Assembly (NCBI GenBank): GCA_910587685.1
Contig: CAJUMY010000001.1
Location: 186,001-250,000 of the forward strand
From: an uncultured Christensenellaceae bacterium
GTDB lineage: Bacteria > Bacillota > Clostridia > Christensenellales > UBA3700
Direction: 5' to 3'
DNA length: 64,000 nucleotides
Part shown: in pieces, positions 50,375 to 58,886 of the stretch
Layout of the letters: each line of letters opens with the position of its first letter
How positions within the stretch are numbered: the stretch's first letter is position 1
Made by a program: the position numbers and the translations under genes
The notes under the pieces: generated by a model
What the model was told of the DNA's origin: nothing
The model's database searches: none
What the model saw: the letters and a program-made list of their open reading frames with translations, nothing else

Positions 50375-52399
50375 TCATTTTCCGACAAGTTCGAGGAACT
50401 CGTCCTCTGTTATTATCTTTATGCCGAGCTTCTTCGCCTTCTCGAGCTTCGAACCCGCGTCCTCGCCAACAATAACAAGATTTACTGATTTTGACACCGA
50501 TGATGCGACCTTGCCGCCTTTTTCCTTTATCATAGCTTCCGCTTGGCTTCTCTTCAGCGTTTTAAGACTGCCTGTAAGAACCGCGTTCACGCCGCTCAGC
50601 TCGCCCTCGTTGATCTCGACGTCGCTTACCCTTACTCCAAGCGCGACAAGCTCTTCTATCAACTTAACGTTATTCCCGTCGTCGAAAAATTTTCTCACGC
50701 TCTCCGCCATGATCGCGCCGAAATCCTCTATCGAGACTATCTCGTCAACGCTCGCCTTCATTACCGTCGAGAGCGATATGAATCTTTCGGCAAGCTCTCT
50801 TGCCGACTTCTTACCGATGTTCGGTATGCCGAGAGCATATAGGAATCTATCGAGTTTTGCGTTTTTGCTCTTCTCTATAGCATTCAAAAGATTTGAGACT
50901 TTTTTATCCTTAAACCCGTCTAGCCCGATAAGATTTTCCTCTTTTAGCCGATATATATCGGAAATTGTTCTGAAATACGGCTTATTTTGTAAGTCATTGT
51001 CAATACCGTCTTCCGATCTCTCAGGAGTAAAATTCTCGTGGATAGTTATAAATTGAACGTTATTATATAATAATTCCACCGTTTTATCAGACAAACCGTC
51101 TATATCCATAGCATCTTTCGACGCATAATGCGATATTTGAGATATTCTCATAGGGGCGCAGTTTTCAACGTTCGAACATCTCAAGAACGCGCCGTCTTCG
51201 ACGACTTTACTTCCGCAATGCGGACAGACGGTCGGCTTTTCTATATCTCTGCTATTTTCCGTATGCTCGGCTATTCCGAGTATTTCGGGAATGACGTCGT
51301 TACTGCGTCTTATGAATACTCTCGAACCTATTTTTATATCTTTTCTTATAATGTCTTCGTAATTATTGAGCGTCGCCTTCGATACTGTGACTCCACCAAG
51401 ATCCACAGGCTCGACTATTGCGAGCGGATTGAGCTTTCCCGTTCTGCTCACCTGCCACCTGACGTCTTTGACGGTAGTCGTCGCCTCTTCCGCTTTATAC
51501 TTATACGCTACCGCCCAACGCGGAAATTTTTCCGTATATCCGAGATTATCCCTGATTTCCGTATCGCAGATTTTGATTACCGCTCCGTCTATCAAAAAAT
51601 CGAGAGATTCGCGTTTTTCTTCGATCTCGTCGACAGCTTTTCCTATCTTTTCCCCACTCGAAGCATAATAAGTATATTCGCTTATCTTGAACTTATTTTC
51701 GCGAAGAAACTCTATCATTTCCTTTTGACTTTCGAACTCTTTTCCCTCGATGTATCCGACGTTATAGCATATTACGTCAAGATTTCTTTGCGCGGTCACT
51801 TTTGGATCGAGGTTCCTGATAGCTCCTGCCGCGCCGTTCCTTGCGTTCTTGAGCGGCTCTTTCGCCTTCTCATTATACTTTTTCAGTTCGCTAAGACGCA
51901 TTATTCCCTCGCCCTGCACTTCACAGACGCCCTTAAACGGAATAGTAAGAGGCACGCTTTTTATCGTCTTCACCTGCTCGGTAACGTCTTCGCCTTTTAC
52001 TCCGTCGCCTCTCGTCGCTCCTTTGACCAACCGTCCGTCTTCATAAGTCAAATTGATAGTCAATCCGTCGAACTTGTATTCGACACTGCACTCCGGCATA
52101 TACCCGAGAGACTTTACAACTCTCGACTGCCACGCCGAAAGCTCTTCTTTAGACTGACATTTATCAAGCGAATAAAGTCTGCGCCTATGAGTATAAGGAA
52201 CGAACTCCTTTAGAAGTTCGCCGCCGACTCTTTTAGTCGGAGAATCAAAAAGCGTCTCTCCCGTCTCGGTCTCGAGCCTCGCAAGTTCGTCGTACAGTCT
52301 GTCATACTCGACGTCCGCTATCGTCGGACTGTCGAGCACGTAATATTCGTAAGCGTATTTATTTAGGAGATCGACCAGCTCTCTCATATTTCTTTCCAT
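50375..52399 (-). CDS. ligA: NAD-dependent DNA ligase
   Basis: The 674-residue enzyme seals nicks in DNA. It has an N-terminal Ia domain, the adenylation site VEYKFDGLTINLTYEDG with the AMP-accepting Lys (KFDG, near 107), GATRGDGVKGEDVT, an OB fold, a four-Cys zinc finger (CPHCG, CSNVENC), HhH repeats and a C-terminal BRCT domain (near 600-674). GGGAG precedes the ATG. It is 53 bp after pcrA. Confidence 0.97.
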   Translation of the reverse strand: MERNMRELVDLLNKYAYEYYVLDSPTIADVEYDRLYDELARLETETGETLFDSPTKRVGGELLKEFVPYTHRRRLYSLDKCQSKEELSAWQSRVVKSLGYMPECSVEYKFDGLTINLTYEDGRLVKGATRGDGVKGEDVTEQVKTIKSVPLTIPFKGVCEVQGEGIMRLSELKKYNEKAKEPLKNARNGAAGAIRNLDPKVTAQRNLDVICYNVGYIEGKEFESQKEMIEFLRENKFKISEYTYYASSGEKIGKAVDEIEEKRESLDFLIDGAVIKICDTEIRDNLGYTEKFPRWAVAYKYKAEEATTTVKDVRWQVSRTGKLNPLAIVEPVDLGGVTVSKATLNNYEDIIRKDIKIGSRVFIRRSNDVIPEILGIAEHTENSRDIEKPTVCPHCGSKVVEDGAFLRCSNVENCAPMRISQISHYASKDAMDIDGLSDKTVELLYNNVQFITIHENFTPERSEDGIDNDLQNKPYFRTISDIYRLKEENLIGLDGFKDKKVSNLLNAIEKSKNAKLDRFLYALGIPNIGKKSARELAERFISLSTVMKASVDEIVSIEDFGAIMAESVRKFFDDGNNVKLIEELVALGVRVSDVEINEGELSGVNAVLTGSLKTLKRSQAEAMIKEKGGKVASSVSKSVNLVIVGEDAGSKLEKAKKLGIKIITEDEFLELVGK

Positions 52400-52452
52400 A
52401 TAAATCTCCCTTAAATATATGCAAAAATCAATTCATTTATCAGTCTATATCT

Positions 52453-54639
52453 TTATTCGATAACGGCGATAGGCGCAAGACGCAGATTGAACGTCTTCGT
52501 CCCCAGCTTTTCAAAGTTTATGTCGGCGTTTTCTCCTCGGATCGAGAGAATACGTCCTTCGCCGTAGCGATTATGTCTGACTCTCTGCCCTACCTTGAAT
52601 ACGCTAATATCCTTAGATGCGGGAGCAGGCTTTGAAAGGTTGTCCTTTATCCTATCTCGGTACTCGTTAGATATAGTATAATTATTCTTGGCTTTATCCC
52701 CGACGCCGGAATAGGCGGACGAAGCTATAGCTTTGTACTTCGTCATATCGGACTCTATGCCCGACTCGGATATGAATCGCGACGACACGTTACTGTCTAT
52801 CTTGCCGTAACGGTATCTCTGCGATGCGTTCGTCAGATATAGTCTCTCCTTCGCTCTCGTGACCGCAACGTACATTATACGGCGCTCTTCCTCTATATCC
52901 GACGCTTCGATGGCTCTGGTACTCGGGAATATTCCTTCCTCCAAGCCTACGACGAAGACGCATCTGAACTCAAGCCCTTTCACGCCGTGTATCGTCGCTA
53001 TAGTAAGGTAATTGCCTTCATTGATGTCGTCGGTATCAGATATCAAAGCAAGCGATTCGAGATACTCGTCGAGCGTAGTATTCTCGCCGTTATCGCGGCA
53101 AAACTGCTTTATCGAAGTAGCAAGCTCTTTGATATTTTCAAGTTTGGTATACTCTTCCTGAATATTCGCGTCGTACTCCGTCTCGAACTCAACTTTTTCA
53201 AGCATATACTCTATGAATCTGTCGAGGGTCATCTCTTGCAACGCCTTTTCGAGACAGACGACAAGTTCTCTGAATACGTCTACTTTTTTCTTCGTAGCCG
53301 CGGGCATATCTGTGTCCCATATCCCCTTTATCACGTCGAGAAGCGACATATCATGCTCATAGGCATATTCGCAAAGCCTTTTCTGAACGGCGTCGCCGAT
53401 ACCCCTTTTAGGCAGATTTATTATTCTCAGTATCGACTCGGTATCTTTAGGATTCGCAAGCATCCTAAGATACGCCACGGTGTCTTTTACTTCCTTTCTC
53501 TCATAGAATTTGAAGCCGCCGTATATCTTGTACGGAATACCGTACATATTCATTCTTTCCTCGAACGTTCTCGTTATACTGTTGATCCTGACAAGTATAG
53601 CGAAATCATTCGGTCTATATCCGTTATTGTCAATGAGCCCGACGATCTCCTTTAGCACGTAGTCGGCCTCTTGCCTGTCGTCGAAATTGCTCTTATATAC
53701 GACCTTAACGCCGTCACCTTCATTGGGTACGAGCTTTTTTCCCATACGCATATTATTATTCGCGATGATATTGTTCGCGCATTTCAATATATTTCCGCTG
53801 CTTCTGTAATTGCGCTGTAATTTATATATTTTAGCGTTGGGATAATCGTTTTTGAAATTGAGTATATTTCCGACTTCCGCGCCTCTCCAGCCGTATATGC
53901 TTTGGTCGTCGTCGCCTACGACGAATAAGTTCTTATGATACGCGGATATGAGTCTCACGAGCAAATACTGTATCTTGTTCGTATCTTGAAACTCATCTAT
54001 ATGTACGTACTTAAAACGCTCTTGGTATTTTCTCAGAACTTCGGGAAACTTTGCGAAGAGCTCTATCGTCTTGAGCATCAAATCGTCAAAATCAAGCGCG
54101 TTAGCGCGTCTCAATTCCTCTTCGTATCGCGAATATATTTTGAATATCTTATCGGATTTCGGATGCGTACACTGAGCGTAATATTTATCGGGCGATAACG
54201 CAAAATTCTTCGCTGTCGATATATGATTTTTAACGGTCTTTTTCAGCTCTCCGTCGTCAATATCCATATCCTTCATTATCCTCTGAATGAGTTTTTCAGA
54301 GTCTCCCTCTGTGTATATCGAATAATTTTTGCCGTAGTCGAGCTTATCAATATCATAACGAAGTATTCTGTTACAAAATGAATGGAACGTGCTTATCCAC
54401 ATATCGGAAGCGCCGACAAGCGACACCAGACGCTCCTTCATCTCTCCCGCCGCCTTATTAGTGAACGTTATCGCAAGAATATTGTAAGGATGAACGTTCT
54501 TTTCCTCAAGAAGATACGCTATCCTGTACGTCAAAACACGCGTCTTTCCGCTTCCTGCGCCCGCAAGCACCAATAGCTGTCCTTCGGTATCTTTTACCGG
54601 CAAAATCTGTTCGTCATTGAGTAGCTTATCGTAATCCAT
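52453..54639 (-). CDS. pcrA: ATP-dependent DNA helicase PcrA (UvrD family)
   Basis: The 728-residue superfamily 1A helicase acts in repair and in clearing proteins from DNA. Walker A is LAGAGSGKTRVLTYR (near 27-41); further motifs are AITFTNKAAGEMKER, HIDEFQDTNKIQ, VGDDDQSIYGWRGA, LQRNYRSSGNI, TIHGVKGLEF and VAVTRAKERLYL. The C-terminal KVGQRVRHNRYGEGRILSI is the PcrA Tudor-like tail that binds RNA polymerase. Co-transcribed with ligA. Confidence 0.96.
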   Translation of the reverse strand: MDYDKLLNDEQILPVKDTEGQLLVLAGAGSGKTRVLTYRIAYLLEEKNVHPYNILAITFTNKAAGEMKERLVSLVGASDMWISTFHSFCNRILRYDIDKLDYGKNYSIYTEGDSEKLIQRIMKDMDIDDGELKKTVKNHISTAKNFALSPDKYYAQCTHPKSDKIFKIYSRYEEELRRANALDFDDLMLKTIELFAKFPEVLRKYQERFKYVHIDEFQDTNKIQYLLVRLISAYHKNLFVVGDDDQSIYGWRGAEVGNILNFKNDYPNAKIYKLQRNYRSSGNILKCANNIIANNNMRMGKKLVPNEGDGVKVVYKSNFDDRQEADYVLKEIVGLIDNNGYRPNDFAILVRINSITRTFEERMNMYGIPYKIYGGFKFYERKEVKDTVAYLRMLANPKDTESILRIINLPKRGIGDAVQKRLCEYAYEHDMSLLDVIKGIWDTDMPAATKKKVDVFRELVVCLEKALQEMTLDRFIEYMLEKVEFETEYDANIQEEYTKLENIKELATSIKQFCRDNGENTTLDEYLESLALISDTDDINEGNYLTIATIHGVKGLEFRCVFVVGLEEGIFPSTRAIEASDIEEERRIMYVAVTRAKERLYLTNASQRYRYGKIDSNVSSRFISESGIESDMTKYKAIASSAYSGVGDKAKNNYTISNEYRDRIKDNLSKPAPASKDISVFKVGQRVRHNRYGEGRILSIRGENADINFEKLGTKTFNLRLAPIAVIE

Positions 54640-55008
54640 TGTCAGAGTTTCCTTAAATTCATTAATGTTTCATTATATAATAACACTGTTATTCTACCAT
54701 ATCAGCGAGCCAATAATCAAGGAAGAATATACCGATTATCACAATTATTATCTTAGCAGTAAAACTATAATGATAAGACCTTACTCCTATCCGTCTTTTA
54801 TCGAGAACAACTCTTTTATAAAATAAAAGTACGTTACTTATAAAACAAAAACGCGGACATAAGCCGCGTTTTTATTCGCGTAATAAACCAATTTCAATTT
54901 AATTAGCTTTTTCCCTCAATACCATATCGCATTGCACAATAACGTTCGTATCGCTTATCGTACGTATCGACCGACGCTATAAAGCGACATATGTCGATAC
55001 GTTCATAT
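54640..55008. other. intergenic region
   Basis: A 369-bp AT-rich gap. It contains the terminator at 54847-54873 and probably the pcrA promoter: on the minus strand TATAAT lies near 54675, and TTGATT-N18-TAGAAT lies slightly further up. No gene was seen. Confidence 0.4.
54847..54873. terminator. bidirectional intrinsic terminator
   Basis: AAAAACGCGG (54847-54856) pairs with CCGCGTTTTT (54864-54873), with U-tracts in both directions. It would end the GH16 pseudogene transcript on the minus strand. Confidence 0.85.
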
Positions 55009-55566
55009 TTACATATCTTGCATTTTCTTTCTTCTTATAATGACTATCGCGGCTACGCAGCCTATTATCGCAACCGAGCCGACAACTATAGCTACCGATA
55101 TCGAAGCCCAATCGGAGTTAGCCTTTATACTTGCCTTATAGTTCCCATTCTGCCATACGTTGACGCTTTTTATGGAAAAATCCGTTCCTTCTCCGTTCTC
55201 AAAGTTGCCGAACGCCTACGCGTATGGACCTATCTTTCCGTCTCTTATCTCGACTGTGAGCCTCAGATATTCGGGCGCTTTCGAAACGCCGCCCGCGTCG
55301 CTCGCCCATACGGCTTCTCCGTCCACGTAGAACACGTAATATTCCGATGTCCATAGAAACGAATACTTATGATATTCTCCGTCGTACAGGTTCTTTTTGA
55401 CGTCGGTAACGTTACCGCCCGACCTACAAAAAAGAGGGGCGTGAGCGTCACAATGCAGAGCATTACCTGTCTTCATTGGGTTCTCCTTTACAAAAGACGA
55501 TTCGTATATATCTATTTCCGTGCCGTCCTCGCCGAAGTGATACCGAAAACACCGCCTAACAAACAA
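55009..55566 (-). pseudogene. GH16-type glycoside hydrolase remnant with in-frame TAG and C-terminal membrane anchor
   Basis: Translation from about 55566 gives a concanavalin-like GH16 core: GEDGTEIDIYES contains the ExDxxE catalytic triplet, followed by HKYSFLWTSEYYVFYVDGEAVW. The first half of a GH16 domain is missing. After GKIGPYA an in-frame TAG (55216-55218) interrupts it, and the same frame continues through a C-terminal hydrophobic helix (ISVAIVVGSVAIIGCVAAIVII) and RRKK to TAA at 55009. The remnant was probably a membrane-anchored beta-glucanase-like protein, now inactive, unless the TAG is a sequence error. Confidence 0.75.
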
Positions 55567-55657
55567 AAAATCTTACGACAAAATCAAAAATAATGCCGCG
55601 TCTTAAAATTTTGCCTATATATTTTCGTAATATTATTAAAAAAGTCGCATAAAATAA

Positions 55658-55686
55658 TTGACATAACATTTTTTCCGTGATAAAAT
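55658..55686 (+). promoter_or_regulatory. promoter of the plus-strand tRNA cluster
   Basis: A perfect TTGACA (55658-55663), 17 bp and TAAAAT (55681-55686), 27 bp ahead of the first tRNA. Confidence 0.8.
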
Positions 55687-55713
55687 AATCAAGCATTAAG
55701 ACATTAAAGAGAT

Positions 55714-55787
55714 GCGGGTGTAGTTCAATGGTAGAATCCCAGCCTTCCAAGCTGGTCGTGTGGGTTCGATTCCCATCACCCGCTCCA
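55714..55787 (+). tRNA. tRNA-Gly (UCC)
   Basis: A 74-nt cloverleaf with anticodon loop CTTCCAA, T-loop GGTTCGATTCC and encoded CCA. First of nine plus-strand tRNA genes. Confidence 0.95.
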
Positions 55788-55795
55788 TTTTTTGT

Positions 55796-55872
55796 GAGTC
55801 TGTAGCTCAGTTGGATAGAGCAACGGCCTTCTAAGCCGTAGGTCGGGGGTTCGAATCCCTCCAGGCTCACCA
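55796..55872 (+). tRNA. tRNA-Arg (UCU)
   Basis: A 77-nt tRNA with anticodon loop CTTCTAA, T-loop GGTTCGAATCC and encoded CCA; acceptor GAGTCTG/CAGGCTC. Confidence 0.95.
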
Positions 55873-55884
55873 TCACTATTATAT

Positions 55885-55962
55885 GGTGGGTATAGCTCAG
55901 TTGGCTAGAGCGCTAGGTTGTGGCCCTAGAGGTCAAGGGTTCGACTCCCTTTACTCACCCCA
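55885..55962 (+). tRNA. tRNA-His (GUG)
   Basis: Anticodon loop TTGTGGC, encoded CCA, and an encoded G at position -1 opposite discriminator C, the bacterial tRNA-His identity element. Confidence 0.95.
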
Positions 55963-55976
55963 CTAATTTTTATTAA

Positions 55977-56051
55977 TGGGGTGTCGCCAAGCGGTAAGGC
56001 ACTAGACTTTGACTTTAGTATTCGCTGGTTCGAGTCCAGCCACCCCAGCCA
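55977..56051 (+). tRNA. tRNA-Gln (UUG)
   Basis: A 75-nt tRNA with acceptor TGGGGTG/CACCCCA, anticodon loop CTTTGAC and encoded CCA. Confidence 0.95.
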
Positions 56052-56067
56052 TACGATATAATAATAT

Positions 56068-56143
56068 TGGGGTATCGCCAAATGGTTAAGGCACCAGACT
56101 CTGACTCTGGTATTTGAGGGTTCAAGTCCTTCTACCCCAGCCA
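56068..56143 (+). tRNA. tRNA-Gln (CUG)
   Basis: A 76-nt tRNA with anticodon loop CTCTGAC, T-loop GGTTCAAGTCC and encoded CCA. It sits next to the UUG isoacceptor. Confidence 0.95.
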
Positions 56144-56195
56144 TTAATGGTAATCAGTATTGCCGAAAAAAAGTTGAAAAATCTGCTTAAAACGC

Positions 56196-56224
56196 TTGCT
56201 CTTTTTTATAAGATAGGCTATAAT
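56196..56224 (+). promoter_or_regulatory. internal promoter for the second half of the tRNA cluster
   Basis: TTGCTC (56196-56201), 17 bp and a perfect TATAAT (56219-56224), 27 bp before tRNA-Lys. It divides the cluster into two transcription units. Confidence 0.75.
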
Positions 56225-56250
56225 ATGCAGGTACTTCGTTCGAGAAATGA

Positions 56251-56326
56251 GATCCATTAGCTCAGTCGGTAGAGCACGTGACTTTTAATCACGGTGTCCC
56301 GAGTTCGAATCTCGGATGGGTCACCA
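56251..56326 (+). tRNA. tRNA-Lys (UUU)
   Basis: A 76-nt tRNA with anticodon loop CTTTTAA, acceptor GATCCAT/ATGGGTC and encoded CCA. Confidence 0.95.
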
Positions 56327-56344
56327 AATTGCTATCAATATAAT

Positions 56345-56427
56345 GCGGATGTGGCGGAATTGGCAGACGCGCCAGACTTAGGATCTGGTGTTCACACGTG
56401 GGGGTTCGACTCCCTTCATCCGCACCA
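56345..56427 (+). tRNA. tRNA-Leu (UAG)
   Basis: An 83-nt tRNA with long variable arm, anticodon loop CTTAGGA and encoded CCA. Confidence 0.95.
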
Positions 56428-56439
56428 TAGATAACTAAT

Positions 56440-56514
<75 letters not shown>

Positions 56515-56529
56515 TATTTAACTTAATAT

Positions 56530-56605
56530 GTACCTTTAGCTCAGTTGGTAGAGCAACTGACTCTTAATCAGTGGGTCCAGGGTTCGAATCCCTGAAGGTG
56601 CACCA
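56530..56605 (+). tRNA. tRNA-Lys (CUU)
   Basis: A 76-nt tRNA with anticodon loop CTCTTAA, acceptor GTACCTT/AAGGTGC and encoded CCA. Last of the cluster, followed by a terminator. Confidence 0.95.
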
Positions 56606-56611
56606 AAAACC

Positions 56612-56642
56612 AACCTAATCCAAATATCGGATTAGGTTTTTT
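56612..56642 (+). terminator. intrinsic terminator of the tRNA cluster
   Basis: AACCTAATCC (56612-56621) pairs with GGATTAGGTT (56629-56638), followed by T residues. Confidence 0.88.
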
Positions 56643-56699
56643 ACGTTTTTATGCTTGAATAATATTGTTGACCGAGCAAATTCATGATATAATATTTCT

Positions 56700-57209
56700 A
56701 TGATAATATTGATCTCGGGAACAACGCATACGGGTAAAACCTCCCTATCGCAACGGCTTATGGAAAAGTATAAAATTCCATACCTGTCTATCGACCATTT
56801 GAAAATGGGTTTGATAAGAAGCGGCGAAACTTCGTATGCCGTAAACGACGATGAAAAACTTACGCCGTATCTTTGGCAAATCGTAAAGGAGATCGTAAAA
56901 ACGGCGATAGAGAACAAGCAAAACCTTATTATCGAGGGTTGCTATATCCCATTCGATTGGCAAAAAGATTTCGATGAAAGTTATTTACGCGAAATAAAAT
57001 TTTATTGCCTTATTATGAGCGCCGAATATATTGAAAACAATTTTTCCGATATTTTGAAATTCGAAAACGTCATTGAAAGTCGCATCTCGACCGACGTAAA
57101 CAAATGCGATTTGATAGCGGATAATAAAAGAAACCTACAACTATGTCAAGAGTATAGGTTAAAATATATTATTATTGATAAAAATTACACGATAGATATC
57201 GAGTTATGA
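56700..57209 (+). CDS. P-loop NTPase, small kinase-like
   Basis: The 169-residue protein has an N-terminal Walker A, ISGTTHTGKTSLSQRL (residues 5-20), and LIIEGCYIPFDW as a possible Walker B strand near 79-90, the layout of small nucleotide or metabolite kinases. The substrate is not evident and no family was named with certainty. It lies alone after the tRNA cluster; no clear Shine-Dalgarno precedes its ATG. Its composition is more A/T-rich than the housekeeping genes. Confidence 0.7.
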   Translation: MIILISGTTHTGKTSLSQRLMEKYKIPYLSIDHLKMGLIRSGETSYAVNDDEKLTPYLWQIVKEIVKTAIENKQNLIIEGCYIPFDWQKDFDESYLREIKFYCLIMSAEYIENNFSDILKFENVIESRISTDVNKCDLIADNKRNLQLCQEYRLKYIIIDKNYTIDIEL

Positions 57210-57419
57210 TAATATAGAAATATAGCAACAACTATCGCGATACGGCGTCAATACTATAAGCGCAGTCTAAATAATATCGCCTTACTCCCCGTAAATATAA
57301 TTAATTTTGCGAAAAATAAAAAAATTTTCAAATAATTCATACAAACCGCGGACGTTTTTGATTTCATTGCGTCTTAATAAGTGTAAGGTCTTACAAAATA
57401 CTATATGAGAGGTTGAATC

Positions 57420-58088
57420 ATGAATAAGTATGTAAAAGCAGATATGCAAACCGACGATCAATACGATTATAAGAATTTGGGGAAGCTCGATATGCGTAAC
57501 TTCACCGTCGAAGCGACTCGCTCTATTCGCGGCATCAAAAACGTAGGTATGTTGATAATGCCGTCCGATAACCCTACCCTTGCAGGAGCGATCGCAGCCG
57601 TACCGAAGAAGAACATCGGCGCGCAGATAGCTATTCCTTCAACGGAAAACGTACGCGAGTATAGCGGAAAATTACATCTTACGCCCGATATTTTGCCTGA
57701 TGACGGAGGACATCTATTTACGGAAGGCATAATATATTTCACCAATCCCGACAACGCTCCTATGCCGAAATACGACCTGACCGCGATAGGTCAAATATTT
57801 ATCGGAGCAAACGTCAATTTGAATATACTAAATCTTATCGGCATACAAAAAAAGGGAAATTTTCTATACTCTGTCGAACTCAAAGGAAACGTATTCGACG
57901 CTATGACGCTTGCTAATCTAAAACCAAGCACGCTCGTTCACTTAGGTCAAAAAAGAAAGGTCAAGATCGCAAAGAATATAACTGTGGAAGAACTAAAAAA
58001 CAAGAACATATCTGTCTATTACGACAGCGAAGTGACCAAGCTAAGCGGCAATAAGAACGTCATCTCCTACATCAACTCTACGCTATGA
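57420..58088 (+). CDS. unknown protein translationally linked to an ECF sigma factor
   Basis: The 222-residue soluble protein has no signal peptide or membrane segment and no recognised domain. Strand-rich stretches (NFTVEATRSIRGIKNVGMLIM, YDLTAIGQIFIGANVNLNILNLIG) alternate with short loops, suggesting a beta-helix or sandwich. AGAGGTTGA precedes the ATG. It ends 3 bp before an ECF sigma gene that has no Shine-Dalgarno of its own, so the two are coupled. It could be an atypical cytosolic regulator of the sigma factor, but this is inference. A small dyad TGTAAG-GT-CTTACA (57382-57395) lies upstream. Confidence 0.75.
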   Translation: MNKYVKADMQTDDQYDYKNLGKLDMRNFTVEATRSIRGIKNVGMLIMPSDNPTLAGAIAAVPKKNIGAQIAIPSTENVREYSGKLHLTPDILPDDGGHLFTEGIIYFTNPDNAPMPKYDLTAIGQIFIGANVNLNILNLIGIQKKGNFLYSVELKGNVFDAMTLANLKPSTLVHLGQKRKVKIAKNITVEELKNKNISVYYDSEVTKLSGNKNVISYINSTL

Positions 58089-58091
58089 CAT

Positions 58092-58583
58092 ATGATCGAC
58101 TGCGGAGCGTTATTCGACAAGGTTTATAACGAATATTACCATAAGATAGTCGCATATTTCAGACGGCGCGTAAAATACGACCGAGACGCCGCCGAGGATC
58201 TAGCACAACAGACTTTCTTCAAACTATGGACGTATATGCTGCAAAACGGCGGCAAAGTCGTCAACGTCCGAGCGTTCTTATACGCTATCGCAAAGAACGT
58301 ACGCGCCGACTATTACCGTAGATCGAGAGGCTATTGCCTTTCAACGGAACTATGCGTTGACCTCGTGAAATGCGACGACCCCGAAAGGAGCGAAGATATC
58401 GTCTACGCCGCGCTGGCAAAACTGAGCGCGCAAGATGCGAAACTCATTAAACTGCGTATCATGGGATATAGCTACGCCGAGATCTCAAAATTGCTCGGAG
58501 CGAACGTTTCCACATTGCGTACACGATATTTATCCGCAAAGCGCAGATTGAAAAAGATAATAAACAGCGAAGACGAATTTTAA
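58092..58583 (+). CDS. ECF-type RNA polymerase sigma factor
   Basis: The 163-residue protein has region 2 (FDKVYNEYYHKIVAYFRRRV, then DAAEDLAQQTFFKLWTY and AFLYAIAKNVRADYYRR) and region 4 (LAKLSAQDAKLIKLRIMGYSYAEISKLLGANVSTLRTR, a helix-turn-helix for the -35 element). Length and spacing fit group IV sigma factors. It lacks regions 1 and 3. No classical membrane anti-sigma gene is adjacent; the upstream unknown protein is the only candidate partner. Likely targets include the surface genes just downstream. Confidence 0.92.
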   Translation: MIDCGALFDKVYNEYYHKIVAYFRRRVKYDRDAAEDLAQQTFFKLWTYMLQNGGKVVNVRAFLYAIAKNVRADYYRRSRGYCLSTELCVDLVKCDDPERSEDIVYAALAKLSAQDAKLIKLRIMGYSYAEISKLLGANVSTLRTRYLSAKRRLKKIINSEDEF

Positions 58584-58584
58584 T

Positions 58585-58616
58585 AATAGGGTCTGAATAA
58601 CTCAGACCCTATTTTA
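58585..58616 (+). terminator. intrinsic terminator after the ECF sigma gene
   Basis: AATAGGGTCTGA (58585-58596) pairs perfectly with TCAGACCCTATT (58602-58613) around ATAAC. Confidence 0.85.
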
Positions 58617-58819
58617 GCTCTCATATTATTTAGTAAAGATAAAAACTCAAATACATAAAAACAATCTAATACCGGATCAAAAAATTTTCCATTTTCATAT
58701 GTCAAAATACGTTTTATAAAACTCATAAATTTTTTCTATCCTCTTCTGTTTGCACAAAATTAGATATAAATACATACAGTATAATAACATACTGAAAATT
58801 TTCAAATATATTGACTCTC

Positions 58820-58871
58820 TTCTACATATTCTCCCCTTACTTTATATGGGCGGAATATGTAGAATTTTTTT
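58820..58871 (+). terminator. terminator-like hairpin in the leader of the DUF11 gene
   Basis: TTCTACATATTC (58820-58831) is the exact reverse complement of GAATATGTAGAA (58853-58864), followed by seven T residues and, 10 nt on, the AAAGGAGGA ribosome-binding site of the DUF11 gene. It could attenuate or insulate transcription. Confidence 0.7.
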
Positions 58872-58886
58872 ACGAAAGGAGGACTT

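Larger units (their letters stand above)
58584..58886. other. intergenic region with two terminator-like hairpins
   Basis: This 303-bp AT-rich region holds the ECF operon terminator (58585-58615) and a second hairpin with T-run (58820-58871) directly ahead of the DUF11 gene. TTGACT occurs at 58811-58816 without a well-placed -10 box. No gene was seen. Confidence 0.5.

Noticed and set aside
58811..58839. Promoter TTGACT for the DUF11 gene
   Set aside because: No acceptable -10 box lies 16-18 bp downstream, and the region overlaps the hairpin.
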